A stretch of DNA of 64,000 bases from Bacillota bacterium (lineage in GTDB: Bacteria; Bacillota_G; Limnochordia; DTU010). The notes below the pieces were generated by a model that had not been told where the DNA came from, made no database searches, and saw only the letters and a program-made list of their open reading frames with translations. Of this stretch, positions 15,641 through 25,898 are shown piece by piece; the stretch's first letter is position 1; each line of letters begins with the position of its first letter. The stretch spans positions 62,001 to 126,000 of the forward strand of contig JAAZLQ010000321.1 of assembly GCA_012799255.1 (NCBI GenBank), written 5' to 3'. The position numbers and the translations under genes were made by a program.

Positions 15641-16351
15641 ATGCTTCAGCAGATGGCACCCGAGTTCACGTTTTCCCTTTTTGGACTCATTTTCGTCGAA
15701 GGGTTCTTGGCATTTTTGTCTCCATGCATTTTGCCCATGATCCCTATTTACCTCCTTTATCTAGGGGGGAGGGAAGGGAAGGAAGGGCAAAAAGGCGGGT
15801 GGCGGTTGGTGGTCAATACTTTAGGTTTTATTGCCGGATTTACTTTAGTATTTGTCAGCATGGGGGCAACTGCCTCTGCCCTTGGCAGTCTAGTTTCTGA
15901 AAACCGAATTCTACTGCAGCGTCTTGGCGGAGTCGTGGTAATCTTGTTTGGACTGAACTTTTTAGGGGTTCTGAAAGTCGGTTTCCTGAATAGAAGCCGG
16001 GTGGTGGGAGTGGAGACAAAGAACCTGAAGTTTTGGTCCAGTCTGTTTTTTGGTGCTGCCTTTTCCCTGGGGTGGACCCCTTGTCTAGGAGCGTTTTTGG
16101 GAACCGCTTTGATCCTGGCTTCAAACTTAAGCACGTTGTATCAGGGCATGGCTTTACTCATGACTTTCTCATTAGGTCTTGGAGTTCCATTCTTGTTGAC
16201 TGCGCTTTTATGGACTAGATTGCAGAATACTTTTGGCTGGATCAAACGAAACCTCCCCAAAGTTCAAGTTATTTCTGGAGTTTTATTAGTGATTGTTGGC
16301 CTGCTCATGCTTTTTGATCGTTTTGGATTTTACGCTAATCTATTTTTATAA
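15641..16351 (+). CDS. ccdA: CcdA-type thiol reductant transporter
   Basis: A 236-residue six-helix membrane protein passing reducing equivalents from cytoplasmic thioredoxin to extracytoplasmic thiol proteins. The redox-active cysteines are in LSPCILPMIP (about residue 29) and GWTPCLGAF (about 148). ATG 15641 abuts the stop of the TlpA-like gene; GAGGGGGC lies upstream. Partnered with the thioredoxin, it forms a CcdA-TlpA/ResA module. No cytochrome c maturation genes are in view, so the target could be a spore, envelope or other exported thiol protein. Confidence 0.93.
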   Translation: MLQQMAPEFTFSLFGLIFVEGFLAFLSPCILPMIPIYLLYLGGREGKEGQKGGWRLVVNTLGFIAGFTLVFVSMGATASALGSLVSENRILLQRLGGVVVILFGLNFLGVLKVGFLNRSRVVGVETKNLKFWSSLFFGAAFSLGWTPCLGAFLGTALILASNLSTLYQGMALLMTFSLGLGVPFLLTALLWTRLQNTFGWIKRNLPKVQVISGVLLVIVGLLMLFDRFGFYANLFL

Positions 16352-16364
16352 AGGCGGGTTTTCT

Positions 16365-17828
16365 ATGCAAGTGTATGATGTGGCTATTATTGGGGCAGGG
16401 ATCGTTGGTACAACCATCGCCCGCGAGCTTGCCAAATACCAACTGAGCATTCTATTGCTAGAAAAGGGTAGCGATGTGGCAATGGGGGCCACCAAGGCCA
16501 ACAGTGCCATCGTGCATGGTGGGTATGCGGAGCCCAACACGACGTTGAAAGGACGACTCTGTTTTGCGGGTCGCCAGGCTTTTGCGCAGCTTGATCGCGA
16601 ACTTAATTTTGGTTTTAAGGAGACCGGTTCGCTAGTTGTGTCCAGAGACGATGATCCGGGACCACTTGAGGAGCTACTTAGACAAGGTGAAGCCAATGGT
16701 TTAGCTGATTTGCGCATTGTGGCACAGGATGAACTACGCGAGTTGGAGCCTAATCTTAGCCCAGATTTAAAATGGGCTCTGTATTGTGCAGGGGCAGGTG
16801 TGTGTTCCCCGTACAAGATGGCCATTGCCATGGCAGAAAACGCCATAAAGAATGGTGTCACCCTCCAACTGGAAGCAGAAGTAACCGCTATTAGTAAGGA
16901 AGAAAATAGTTTTCGCATACACACTCAGGACGCTTCCTACAACGCCCGCTACGTGATCAACGCGGCCGGAGTATACGCTGACCGGATTGCGCAAATGGTT
17001 GGGGTAGATGATTTCGAAATCCTACCTAGAAGTGGACAGTACCTCCTTTTTGCTCGAGGAACCGGAAGAGCCATCAAGCATGTGGTTTTTGGTCTTCCCA
17101 CTGATAAGGGCAAAGGTATTTTACTCACCTCAACGCTCCACGAAAATCTCTTAATTGGACCAGATGCAGGCGATCAAACGGATCGGGAGGACACTTCAAC
17201 CGATCTTGAGCGGATAGCGACGATTTTTGATCAATGCAAGTCACTCTACTCTGGACTGGATGCTAAGCAGTTTTTGCGTAGCTTTACTGGGATTAGGGCC
17301 CGAAGTTCAACTAATGATTTTATTATTGAGCAGACAAAGGTGGCTGGCTTTATTAATGTAGCTGGGATCCAATCGCCTGGCTTAACCGCTTCCCCAGCAA
17401 TCGCTAAGATGGTTGAGGGGGTTTTGGAACAAGCGGGTTTAGTTTTAGAACCGAATCCGGATTTTGATCCTTATCGAGAGCCGATTCGAAAACACCGGGA
17501 ATTAAGACCCCTTAGCGAAATCAAGCCGTTAATTGACCTTCCTTCCTCGCCTGAAAAGATTATCTGTCGCTGCGAACAGGTAACGGAAGGAGAAATCATT
17601 GATGCTTGCCAGCGAGGCATCCCAATCAAAACGATTGACGCGATCAAAAGACGAACTAGGGCGTCCATGGGCTGGTGTCAGGGGGGTTTTTGTCGTCCCC
17701 GCATTGTTGAGGTATTGCAGAGAGTTTCCCCTGAACCTTTTGATGCCCGTTTTGACATTGAACATAGTGGCGTGAGCCGCGTTGAAAAGTCTGAGCTTGT
17801 AGACTTCCTCAAATCCAGGGAGGAATAG
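16365..17828 (+). CDS. FAD-dependent dehydrogenase with C-terminal BFD [2Fe-2S] domain (GlpA-like)
   Basis: A 487-residue flavoprotein. The DAO fold begins with VAIIGAGIVGTTIARELA (FAD-binding GxGxxG). The C-terminal BFD-like domain has four cysteines: CRC (about residues 399-401) and GWCQGGFC (about 434-441). The architecture matches the GlpA/LhgO-like group oxidising a 2-hydroxy or polyol-phosphate substrate such as glycerol-3-phosphate. The usual partners GlpB, GlpC or the second oxidoreductase with DUF1667 are missing here. It starts 13 bases after ccdA, so it is probably co-transcribed with the thiol relay. ATG 16365 follows AAGGCGGG. Confidence 0.88.
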   Translation: MQVYDVAIIGAGIVGTTIARELAKYQLSILLLEKGSDVAMGATKANSAIVHGGYAEPNTTLKGRLCFAGRQAFAQLDRELNFGFKETGSLVVSRDDDPGPLEELLRQGEANGLADLRIVAQDELRELEPNLSPDLKWALYCAGAGVCSPYKMAIAMAENAIKNGVTLQLEAEVTAISKEENSFRIHTQDASYNARYVINAAGVYADRIAQMVGVDDFEILPRSGQYLLFARGTGRAIKHVVFGLPTDKGKGILLTSTLHENLLIGPDAGDQTDREDTSTDLERIATIFDQCKSLYSGLDAKQFLRSFTGIRARSSTNDFIIEQTKVAGFINVAGIQSPGLTASPAIAKMVEGVLEQAGLVLEPNPDFDPYREPIRKHRELRPLSEIKPLIDLPSSPEKIICRCEQVTEGEIIDACQRGIPIKTIDAIKRRTRASMGWCQGGFCRPRIVEVLQRVSPEPFDARFDIEHSGVSRVEKSELVDFLKSREE

Positions 17829-17829
17829 A

Positions 17830-17851
17830 AAAAGCCCCGTTAGGGGCTTTT
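17830..17851. terminator. Bidirectional terminator between FAD dehydrogenase and tyrosine phenol-lyase genes
   Basis: AAAAGCCCC-GTTA-GGGGCTTTT is a perfect 9-bp stem with A and T tracts at its ends, so it can stop transcription from both convergent genes. Confidence 0.9.
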
Positions 17852-17862
17852 CGTTTTGCAAT

Positions 17863-19263
<1,401 letters not shown>

Positions 19264-19277
19264 TTAGCTTTATGTTA

Positions 19278-19306
19278 AGTATAACGTAAGGTTAAGGTAA
19301 AGTAAA
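19278..19306 (-). promoter_or_regulatory. Promoter of tyrosine phenol-lyase
   Basis: On the minus strand TTTACT (19301-19306) and TATACT (19278-19283) are 17 bases apart. The start would be near 19271, about 30 bases before the GTG. Confidence 0.6.
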
Positions 19307-19349
19307 ATAAATTTATGACCATATGGAGTATTTTCAGAATCGCTGGCGC

Positions 19350-20231
19350 CTATGGAGCTAGATTGGCCACATCCAGTTTGGAATTCACAAAAAAGGCGGC
19401 TACGCCACCAATTCCGATATGGCAACCGAGGACACTGCCAACCACATTCACCAGAAAGTTGTCATAACCTAGCTCGCTGTGTAGTAGAGTCTGCAGTTGC
19501 TCGGCCATACTTGGATCATCTGCATGAGAAATGGCAATCAGTTGCTTAGGATCGCCTAAAGAACGTTCCTTCACTAATTGGGTGATGCGTTTAATAGCTA
19601 CTTTCTTACCCCGAACCTTTTGAAAAGGAATCATTAACCCATCCTTCACATGCAAGATGGGTTTGACACTTAAGAGTCCGCCCAAAAACGCACTAGCGTA
19701 ACTGACTCGCCCGCCACGATAAAGATAGTTTAGGTCATCTACGGAGAACACATGCTCAACATTGTTCAGGGCTCGTTGCTTTACGCGTTCAATGACCTCC
19801 TCAGTAGTTGCTCCGGCCTGAACCATCTGGGCAGCCTCAAGTACAATCAATCCTTGACCGAGACTTCCACTGGCGGTATCTATGATGGTGATCTGGGCTT
19901 GGGGATATTTCTTTTTTACTTCTGTGGCTACTAGGCGTGCGGTGTTGCAGGTACCGGAGAGCTTAGAAGAAAAACTGAGGTAGAGGCAGGGCTGACTGGC
20001 TTGGGCATACTTGGTGAACAACGCAAGAATTTGCTCTATGGGTACTTGCCCGGTTGTCGGAACCTTGTTAGCCCGGATGGCATCGTAGACTTGATGCGGA
20101 GAAATGTCGATTCCGTCCACGTATTCTTGCTCGTCGATATAAACAAGAAATGGTAGTACGTCTATGTCATAGGCGTCAACTAGATTAGAAGGTAGGTCGC
20201 AGGCACTGTCTGTAATAATTTTCAAGGACAC
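19350..20231 (-). CDS. DegV-family fatty-acid-binding protein
   Basis: A 293-residue protein of the DegV/FakB family, which binds a fatty acid and presents it to a FakA-type kinase for phosphorylation. Visible signatures are IITDSACDLP at the N-terminus, PTTGQVP (about residue 59) and YLYRGGRVSYASAFLG (about 169). No fakA-like kinase is in the window. GTG 20231 has AAGGAG eight bases upstream. It lies upstream of tpl on the same strand with a 110-base gap that holds the tpl promoter. Confidence 0.92.
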   Translation of the reverse strand: MSLKIITDSACDLPSNLVDAYDIDVLPFLVYIDEQEYVDGIDISPHQVYDAIRANKVPTTGQVPIEQILALFTKYAQASQPCLYLSFSSKLSGTCNTARLVATEVKKKYPQAQITIIDTASGSLGQGLIVLEAAQMVQAGATTEEVIERVKQRALNNVEHVFSVDDLNYLYRGGRVSYASAFLGGLLSVKPILHVKDGLMIPFQKVRGKKVAIKRITQLVKERSLGDPKQLIAISHADDPSMAEQLQTLLHSELGYDNFLVNVVGSVLGCHIGIGGVAAFFVNSKLDVANLAP

Positions 20232-20366
20232 TATCAGCTCTCCTTTTTGATTTTTATTATGATCTTCGTGTTTACAAAGCCAATTCCTTCCTAGCGTTCA
20301 CTGTTGCGATCAGGTCTTGAATCAAGTAGAATAAATATACTCGCGGGGAAAGGGGTGTTACTTACC

Positions 20367-20537
20367 ATGAATTATGAAGTTCTAGCTGGGCAAATAAAGG
20401 CTCGGATTAACGAGTTAAAATCAGAGCAAATTGGTCTCAGACCGTTCATCCAATCGGATCAAAACCTTTGGGAGGCTCTAGAGCTTGCAATAAAGGAGCT
20501 GAATTGGGTCTTAAGTCAACTCGAAGAGGAGGAATAG
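20367..20537 (+). CDS. Small hypothetical protein upstream of the exported hydrolase
   Basis: A 56-residue acidic, helical protein (MNYEVLAGQIKARINEL ... LSQLEEEE) without cysteines or membrane segments. ATG 20367 follows AAGGGGTG by about ten bases; the in-frame extension to 20304 has no ribosome site. It ends one base before the hydrolase gene, whose ribosome site GAGGAGG lies within its last codons, so the two are coupled. I do not recognise the family. Confidence 0.6.
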   Translation: MNYEVLAGQIKARINELKSEQIGLRPFIQSDQNLWEALELAIKELNWVLSQLEEEE

Positions 20538-20538
20538 G

Positions 20539-22128
20539 ATGAGGCGTTTTGCAGTCGTCATTTTTTTCTTTATCAGTGTAGTTATGGTTGGTCAGGTAAA
20601 CGCCCAAACAAGCTCGTTCCTGTTATATCTCGGTGGTACTGAAGTCGGTGGTGAGGAGTATTGGCTGAGCGATAACGAGCTTAAAACAGAAGGCAATTTC
20701 TCTGTTGGTGGTCAAACACTACAGGTAGCTGCTTCGCTTAAGAACGCTGGAGACGTGGTTAAGTATCAGGCCAATCTTCTGTCTGGCGCAAGTTTCACAG
20801 CTACAATAAAAAATGAACAGGTCACGGTGGAAGTTGGACCGCTCAAGCGTAGTTTTCCACTTGAAAAGCCCTATATGGTTCTAGATAACAACGTTTTTGC
20901 TCATTATGAACAGGTTCTAGCGCTAATGGCCAAGAACGATGATGAGCAGACGATAAGCGTGATAGTACCAAGCCTAGTGCTAGCAAATCAAAATCCTGTG
21001 ATCACCGGACTTTTTAAACGCGTAGGCGAGGTTCAGTATCAAACCAAGGACGGAAATTTACTCATTTTAGAGGAGTATGTGCTCACGATGCCTGGCAACC
21101 TGCAAATGCGACTCCACGGTCAGGGAGAAAAGTTGATTCATCTAGATATTCCCATGCAGGCTGCCGAGGTTTTTAGAGAAGGCTATGTTGACATTACCCC
21201 TGCTGAAGATCGTAAGGAGCAATTCACTCATCTGCGAACCGAGGAGTTTGCTGTGAAAAACGGGCAGGTTACTTTAGCTGGAACTCTCTCTTTACCACAA
21301 GGGGAAGGACCGTTCCCAGCGATTGTGCTCAACTCTGGTTCAGGTCCCCAAGATCGTAACGGTAACACGCCTCCAGCGTTTATGACTAATATGTTTAGGA
21401 TTTTCGCGGAAGAGTTGACTAAGGTCGGAATTGCAGTGCTTGCCTACGATGAGCGGGGTGTGGGCGAGAGTACCGGTGATTATGATCTCGCTTCCGTTCA
21501 GGATTTGTTATCTGATATTGAGGTTTTACTAGATTTTTTGGAGGATCATCCTCAGGTCGTTAGTAATCGCATAGCTATGCTCGGTCACAGCGAAGGAGCC
21601 TATTTTGCGCCCGTCTTTGCCGACCGGCTCAGTGCCATTGTATTGTTGGCAGGGCCGTCAATTACGCTGGACAGACTGATGGAGGAGCAGTTAGACTATC
21701 AACTGTCCAAGCCCTGGCTGTCGGAGCAAGAAAAAGCGCTGCTTCAGGAGTACCAGCCTCTGATCAAACAGGTAATTGTTGAGGCTAGTGAGGGTAAGGA
21801 CGTAAGTGAAGTGATACCGCTGAACTTAGAGTGGTTGAGACAGCATATGGAATTAACTCCCCTTGACAACTTGGCGAACGTCACCAGTCCAGTGTTAATT
21901 GTGCAGGGGGAAGAGGACTTGAAAGTTATGCCCTACCACGCACAAGTGCTGGCTGATACTCTAAAGAGTAATGGAAACGAGGCGGTGACTGTACAGTACC
22001 TTGCAGGAACAACCCATGATTTTACCTTTTTCCCCTATGATAATGAAGACTTTGATCCCTTAGATCCATTTAAGCTCAATCCAGCGTTGGTGAAGATAGT
22101 AGTAGAATGGCTTGATCAGACTCTATAA
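20539..22128 (+). CDS. Exported alpha/beta hydrolase
   Basis: A 529-residue protein with a cleavable signal peptide (about residues 1-22, ending VNA-Q), an N-terminal beta-rich domain (about 25-230) and a C-terminal alpha/beta hydrolase. The domain contains LNSGSGPQDRNG (oxyanion side), YDERGVGEST, the nucleophile serine in GHSEGA, Asp in QGEEDLKV and His in TTHDF. The architecture is that of exported YqiA/dienelactone-hydrolase-like esterases. Substrate unknown. It is coupled to the small gene at 20367 and followed by a terminator facing the cold-shock gene. Confidence 0.9.
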   Translation: MRRFAVVIFFFISVVMVGQVNAQTSSFLLYLGGTEVGGEEYWLSDNELKTEGNFSVGGQTLQVAASLKNAGDVVKYQANLLSGASFTATIKNEQVTVEVGPLKRSFPLEKPYMVLDNNVFAHYEQVLALMAKNDDEQTISVIVPSLVLANQNPVITGLFKRVGEVQYQTKDGNLLILEEYVLTMPGNLQMRLHGQGEKLIHLDIPMQAAEVFREGYVDITPAEDRKEQFTHLRTEEFAVKNGQVTLAGTLSLPQGEGPFPAIVLNSGSGPQDRNGNTPPAFMTNMFRIFAEELTKVGIAVLAYDERGVGESTGDYDLASVQDLLSDIEVLLDFLEDHPQVVSNRIAMLGHSEGAYFAPVFADRLSAIVLLAGPSITLDRLMEEQLDYQLSKPWLSEQEKALLQEYQPLIKQVIVEASEGKDVSEVIPLNLEWLRQHMELTPLDNLANVTSPVLIVQGEEDLKVMPYHAQVLADTLKSNGNEAVTVQYLAGTTHDFTFFPYDNEDFDPLDPFKLNPALVKIVVEWLDQTL

Positions 22129-22135
22129 GTGCACG

Positions 22136-22164
22136 AAAAAAAGCCCCATCCGTGTGGATGGGGC
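22136..22164 (-). terminator. Terminator of the cold-shock gene
   Basis: GCCCCATCC-GTGT-GGATGGGGC; on the minus strand it is followed by seven U residues, so it serves mainly the csp gene. It may also stop transcripts of the hydrolase gene. Confidence 0.9.
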
Positions 22165-22181
22165 ATTCTTGTCAAGGAAAC

Positions 22182-22379
22182 TTAGATGCGAACTACGTTA
22201 GCAGCTTGTGGACCGCGGTCGCCGTCTACGATGTCAAAGCTAACTTGATCACCTTCGTTTAGGGATTTAAAACCAGAACCCTGGATAGCGGAGAAATGTA
22301 CGAATACGTCGTCTCCATCTTCCCGTTCGATAAATCCAAAACCTTTTTCTGCGTTAAACCATTTTACTGTACCAGTCAT
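22182..22379 (-). CDS. csp: Cold-shock domain protein
   Basis: A 65-residue OB-fold single-strand RNA/DNA-binding protein acting as an RNA chaperone. RNP1 (KGFGFIE) and RNP2 (VFVHFSAI) are intact, as is the N-terminal [12 protein letters not shown] 22379 follows TAGGAGGCC. The promoter mapped at 22512-22540 gives a leader of about 125 bases, the long untranslated leader typical of cold-inducible csp genes. Confidence 0.97.
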   Translation of the reverse strand: MTGTVKWFNAEKGFGFIEREDGDDVFVHFSAIQGSGFKSLNEGDQVSFDIVDGDRGPQAANVVRI

Positions 22380-22511
22380 TCAATGGCCTCCTAAAATTTG
22401 TGTACTAGTCAAAATCCTAAACTACGCAAACAGTGTAAAACCCTTGCTCACTTCTTTAGCTGGAACTCGAGGCCATGTTTGTTCGCTTCATTTAAAGTCT
22501 TAACCACCTAC

Positions 22512-22540
22512 ACTTTACCACAGCTTAAAGTTACTGTCAA
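22512..22540 (-). promoter_or_regulatory. csp promoter with consensus -35
   Basis: On the minus strand TTGACA (22535-22540) and TAAAGT (22512-22517) are 17 bases apart. Transcription would start near 22505 and give a long 5' leader. Confidence 0.7.
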
Positions 22541-22640
22541 GAAAATCTTAATCAGTAAAATGGGGAAAGTTTTCCAGTGCTAAAGGATCTACATTACATG
22601 CCGATAAGAAGGGTGAAGACCTTAGGATGAGGTGACAATT

Positions 22641-24056
22641 ATGAGAATTTCCGGGTTGAATTCAGGAATAGATACCGAACAAATGATTAAGGATTTAATG
22701 ACGGCCCAGCGTATTCCCGTAGATCGGGTTTATCAGCAAAAGGTTAAAGTCGAGTGGAAACGTGATGCTTATCGGGAAATAAACACAAAACTTTTGCGTT
22801 TGAGAAACTTTACCTTTGATATGACTTTGCAAGGCACATTCGATAGAAATGTTGCCACTTCTTCGCATACAGACATTCTAACAGTCAATGCTACAGGTAA
22901 GGCCCAGGCTGGAACCTATGATTTGAAAGTAGAAAAGCTTGCTAAGGCAGCTCAGGTTGTGGCGACTGGAGTGACCTTGCCAAGTACCGGATCCTTCACA
23001 ATTGGTCTAGCAGTTGGAGGAGAGGTTAGTGAAGAAATTGAAATTGATTTTGCCGAAGGAAAAAGCCTTCAAGATATTGCAGCCGAGATCAATAAGAGCA
23101 AAGACCTGGGTATTCTCGCCTTTGCCAGTGGAGATAGTATTTCCTTTACTTCCAAGGCTACTGGTGAGGATGTTGAGATCGTGTTAGGTGGGGACTATGC
23201 TATCTTTGGCGATGACGTGCAAGCAAGAACTGCAGGTCAAAACGCTGAGGTAAGAGTAAATGGTGTAACCCTTTCTAATAGTAGCAACTCCTTTGATCTT
23301 AACGGTATTACTGTGAACTTGCTGAGCGCAAGCCCAGGTACTGATGTGCGTGTAGAAGTGCGCCATGATGTGGATGCTGTTGTAGACAAAATCAAAGAGT
23401 TCGTCAACCTGTACAATGAAATTGTGGATGAACTCAATTTGAGTACTCGGGAAGAAGTCTTTAGGGATTTCCTGCCGCTGACACCTGAGCAAAGGGAAGC
23501 ACTTTCGGATAAAGAGATTGAGCAATGGGAAGAAAAGGCGAAAAGCGGTCTACTACGCTCGGATCCAATGCTAAGCAGAGTGCTTAGTGAGATGCGGATG
23601 GCCCTGGCAGGAGCAGTAGGTATTGAAGGTGACCACAAAAGTCTTGCACAAATTGGTATTACCACAGGCTCTTGGTATGAGTATGGTCGCTTAAATATCA
23701 ATGAAGAGAAACTGCGCGTAGCAGTAGAAGCAAACCCCACTGGGGTTCGAGATATTTTTACTTTCGACTCAGCTGAGGAAGGTAAACAGGGCATAGCCCG
23801 GCGTTTAGATTCGGTTCTGAAAGGCGCCATGGAGCGGATTGAGAAAACAGCTGGAAAAGCCAGTACACCTTATGATACAAGCGCTTTAGGTGAGCAAATC
23901 CGTGATTTTGAGTCCCGCTTAAGTGTTATGGAAGAAAGACTTCTGCGCTTTGAGGAAGCTCAGTGGCGTAAGTTCACTGCCTTGGAAAAGGTATTGGGTC
24001 AGCTCTACGCCCAAAGTGACTGGCTTGTCCAACAAATAACGGCAATGCAAGGGTGA
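22641..24056 (+). CDS. fliD: Flagellar filament cap protein FliD
   Basis: A 471-residue flagellar hook-associated protein 2, which caps the filament and folds flagellin at the tip. The N-terminus RISGLNSGIDTEQMIKDLM is the family signature. The FliD C-terminal domain starts around DKIKEFVNLYNEIVDEL, and the tail (ESRLSVMEERLLRFEEAQWRKFTALEKVL) is the terminal coiled coil. ATG 22641 follows GAGGTGA. It is followed six bases later by a FlgN/FliT-like gene. No flagellin, fliS or other flagellar genes are within the window. Confidence 0.93.
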   Translation: MRISGLNSGIDTEQMIKDLMTAQRIPVDRVYQQKVKVEWKRDAYREINTKLLRLRNFTFDMTLQGTFDRNVATSSHTDILTVNATGKAQAGTYDLKVEKLAKAAQVVATGVTLPSTGSFTIGLAVGGEVSEEIEIDFAEGKSLQDIAAEINKSKDLGILAFASGDSISFTSKATGEDVEIVLGGDYAIFGDDVQARTAGQNAEVRVNGVTLSNSSNSFDLNGITVNLLSASPGTDVRVEVRHDVDAVVDKIKEFVNLYNEIVDELNLSTREEVFRDFLPLTPEQREALSDKEIEQWEEKAKSGLLRSDPMLSRVLSEMRMALAGAVGIEGDHKSLAQIGITTGSWYEYGRLNINEEKLRVAVEANPTGVRDIFTFDSAEEGKQGIARRLDSVLKGAMERIEKTAGKASTPYDTSALGEQIRDFESRLSVMEERLLRFEEAQWRKFTALEKVLGQLYAQSDWLVQQITAMQG

Positions 24057-24062
24057 TGAGCA

Positions 24063-24482
24063 GTGTCCGTTGATTTTTACCAACACAAGTTGGCCCTTGT
24101 CAAAAAACTGAGTGAACTGACTGATGCTATGCTGGAATGCACTTCCGACCAGCTTGTGAGCGATGACAACGCCCATGAACGCTTTCTAAGCCTGCTAGAG
24201 GAGCGCGAAACCATAATGGAGCAAATTGATGCACTGAATGCGACTCTAAGCGTTCAGGATAGCAATATGCCCGATGAGTCCGCAGCCGTTTTGCAGGAGA
24301 ATCTGCAGGCAGAAATAATCAGGATACAAGGGCAGAATGAGATTCTAGAAGAGATAGTTAGAGGCAGTTTAGGTCAGATCAAGGAAGAAGCAAAGAAAGT
24401 GCAAGAGGGAAAACAGTCGAATCGAGCCTACATTGGGCGCGTACCGAGTGCGGAAGGATCATTTATAGACAAACGTCGTTAG
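24063..24482 (+). CDS. FliT/FlgN-like flagellar export chaperone
   Basis: A 139-residue, predominantly helical acidic protein directly downstream of fliD, where fliT-type chaperones usually lie. It begins FYQHKLALVKKLSELTDAML, has a central ERETIMEQIDALNA helix, and ends with NRAYIGRVPSAEGSFIDKRR, a flexible tail like that of FlgN/FliT chaperones. The assignment rests on position, length and heptad character rather than a strict motif. GTG 24063 follows GGGTGATGAG. A hairpin follows the stop. Confidence 0.65.
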   Translation: MSVDFYQHKLALVKKLSELTDAMLECTSDQLVSDDNAHERFLSLLEERETIMEQIDALNATLSVQDSNMPDESAAVLQENLQAEIIRIQGQNEILEEIVRGSLGQIKEEAKKVQEGKQSNRAYIGRVPSAEGSFIDKRR

Positions 24483-24510
24483 GCCGCGGTGGTGACCACG
24501 GCCTCTTTTA
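24481..24510 (+). terminator. Terminator after the fliD pair
   Basis: AGGCCGCGGT-GGTG-ACCACGGCCT (one mismatch), then CTTTTA. The ribosome site of the next gene (GGAGGA) begins right after, so some read-through is possible. Confidence 0.7.
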
Positions 24511-24519
24511 GGAGGACTT

Positions 24520-25311
24520 ATGAGTGAATTTTTCGGTTTTGCCCAAGAATTGTTAATTAAGAAGCGGGCACAGGAAGGTGAACCCTATGCCGATGCTGAA
24601 TTATATGATCTCCTGAACCAACGTAGGGGAGACTCCGCGTTTTACGTGGAGTTCGCCAAACAGCAAGGGGGCAGGGTACTCGATTTGGCTTGCGGAACAG
24701 GACGCTTGGTTCCCGAGCTTGTGGATGCGGGACTTGAGATTGTGGCTCTGGATCTATCGCCAGACATGATCGCTAGAGCAAAAGCCAGATTAGGCATGGA
24801 TACCTCTCAGGTAGAGCTGGTAGTAGGGGACATGCGCACCTTTAGTTTCGATCGCCTCTTTAACACGATTATTATTCCCTATTGTTCTTTAATCTACATG
24901 CACAGTGATGCTGATCGCTTAGCCGTGTTCCAGAACTGTTACCAGCACCTTCTTTCAGGAGGCTACCTAGTTTTTGATTTTCTAGCCGGTGAGGTGGAAT
25001 TGACCGAGGGGTGGCCAAGCTTGGCACTCCAGGGTATTCATCCTTTTACCGACGAAGTTTTACTTAGTGTGGTTCAAATCAAGGGATTGGCAACCGATTT
25101 ACGCTTACTGAACCAGATAAACTATGTTTTCCCTCAGGAACCCAATCCTCCCAAGATAACCGTGTTTTCAAGCAAGGAAGCTGTTGTTACCCCTGCGCGC
25201 ATGGTTGCGCTCCTGGAGCAAGTGGGATTTAGTGTGGAAGGGGTCTTCAGCAATACCGCCTTGCAACCATATGATGGCGGGGAAGATTGTTTGATCATTT
25301 CCCGAAAGTGA
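24520..25311 (+). CDS. Class I SAM-dependent methyltransferase
   Basis: A 263-residue Rossmann methyltransferase. Motif I reads VLDLACGTGRLVPEL (about residues 52-66), motif II ALDLSPDMIARAK, then VVGDMRTF. An N-terminal helical cap (1-45, with YADAELYDLLNQRRGD) precedes it. Substrate unknown; the layout resembles small-molecule methyltransferases. ATG 24520 follows AGGAGGACTT. Its 3' end lies 14 bases before the ComFB-like gene, so the two share a transcript. Confidence 0.9.
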   Translation: MSEFFGFAQELLIKKRAQEGEPYADAELYDLLNQRRGDSAFYVEFAKQQGGRVLDLACGTGRLVPELVDAGLEIVALDLSPDMIARAKARLGMDTSQVELVVGDMRTFSFDRLFNTIIIPYCSLIYMHSDADRLAVFQNCYQHLLSGGYLVFDFLAGEVELTEGWPSLALQGIHPFTDEVLLSVVQIKGLATDLRLLNQINYVFPQEPNPPKITVFSSKEAVVTPARMVALLEQVGFSVEGVFSNTALQPYDGGEDCLIISRK

Positions 25312-25325
25312 GAAGGGGGATATCT

Positions 25326-25889
25326 GTGAAAAAGAGTTCAAATGACTACGAAATTTACAACATTATGGAACATGTGGCTGATCAGGCCATTGAACGGGTT
25401 CTTGCTGAGGATAGCCTTGCTTGTAGCTGCCAGCTCTGCAGGGACGATGCAAAATCCTGCATGCTTAACAACTTGCCCCCCCTCTATTCTCCCGTAATAG
25501 CGGGAGAAAAACTTAGAAAACCAGAACTAGAAGAGTTGGACACTCCATTGTTTAACAAGGTGATGGTGGAGTGCTTTAAGGCTGTGATGAAAGTCAAGAA
25601 CAGCCCGCGTCATGAGAATCACCGCTCAGGTGTACAGAATTCCACGGAGAGTATTGTCATTCACGCACTGCGTGATGTCCTCACTCGGGAAAAGATTCAC
25701 CTGGACCGGGATGAGTTGAGTATGGTTGTAGCTAATGTGTTAAATGACCTTAAGCCACAGTACACAACGACTCGCAAGGGTGACGTCTTTTGCCGGACTG
25801 CTGAAATGGATGCGGGGTATTTAGCTAAGGTGTACACAAGTATCTATAATGCCCTCAAGGAACTTCACCCGATTGAAAGTCATGGTTAG
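25326..25889 (+). CDS. ComFB-like protein with cysteine cluster
   Basis: A 187-residue protein whose first half follows the late-competence ComFB pattern: NIMEHVADQAIERVL, a cysteine cluster (CSCQLCRDDAKSCML, about residues 34-48) and NLPPLYSP. The pattern is C-x-C-x2-C-x6-C, suited to a metal. The second half (residues about 100-187) is helical and not recognised. Recent work on cyanobacterial ComFB proteins describes cyclic-di-GMP binding, which would fit the rich cyclic-di-GMP set here, but the link is inference. GTG 25326 follows AAGGGGG. Confidence 0.75.
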   Translation: MKKSSNDYEIYNIMEHVADQAIERVLAEDSLACSCQLCRDDAKSCMLNNLPPLYSPVIAGEKLRKPELEELDTPLFNKVMVECFKAVMKVKNSPRHENHRSGVQNSTESIVIHALRDVLTREKIHLDRDELSMVVANVLNDLKPQYTTTRKGDVFCRTAEMDAGYLAKVYTSIYNALKELHPIESHG

Positions 25890-25898
25890 GAAATAAAC

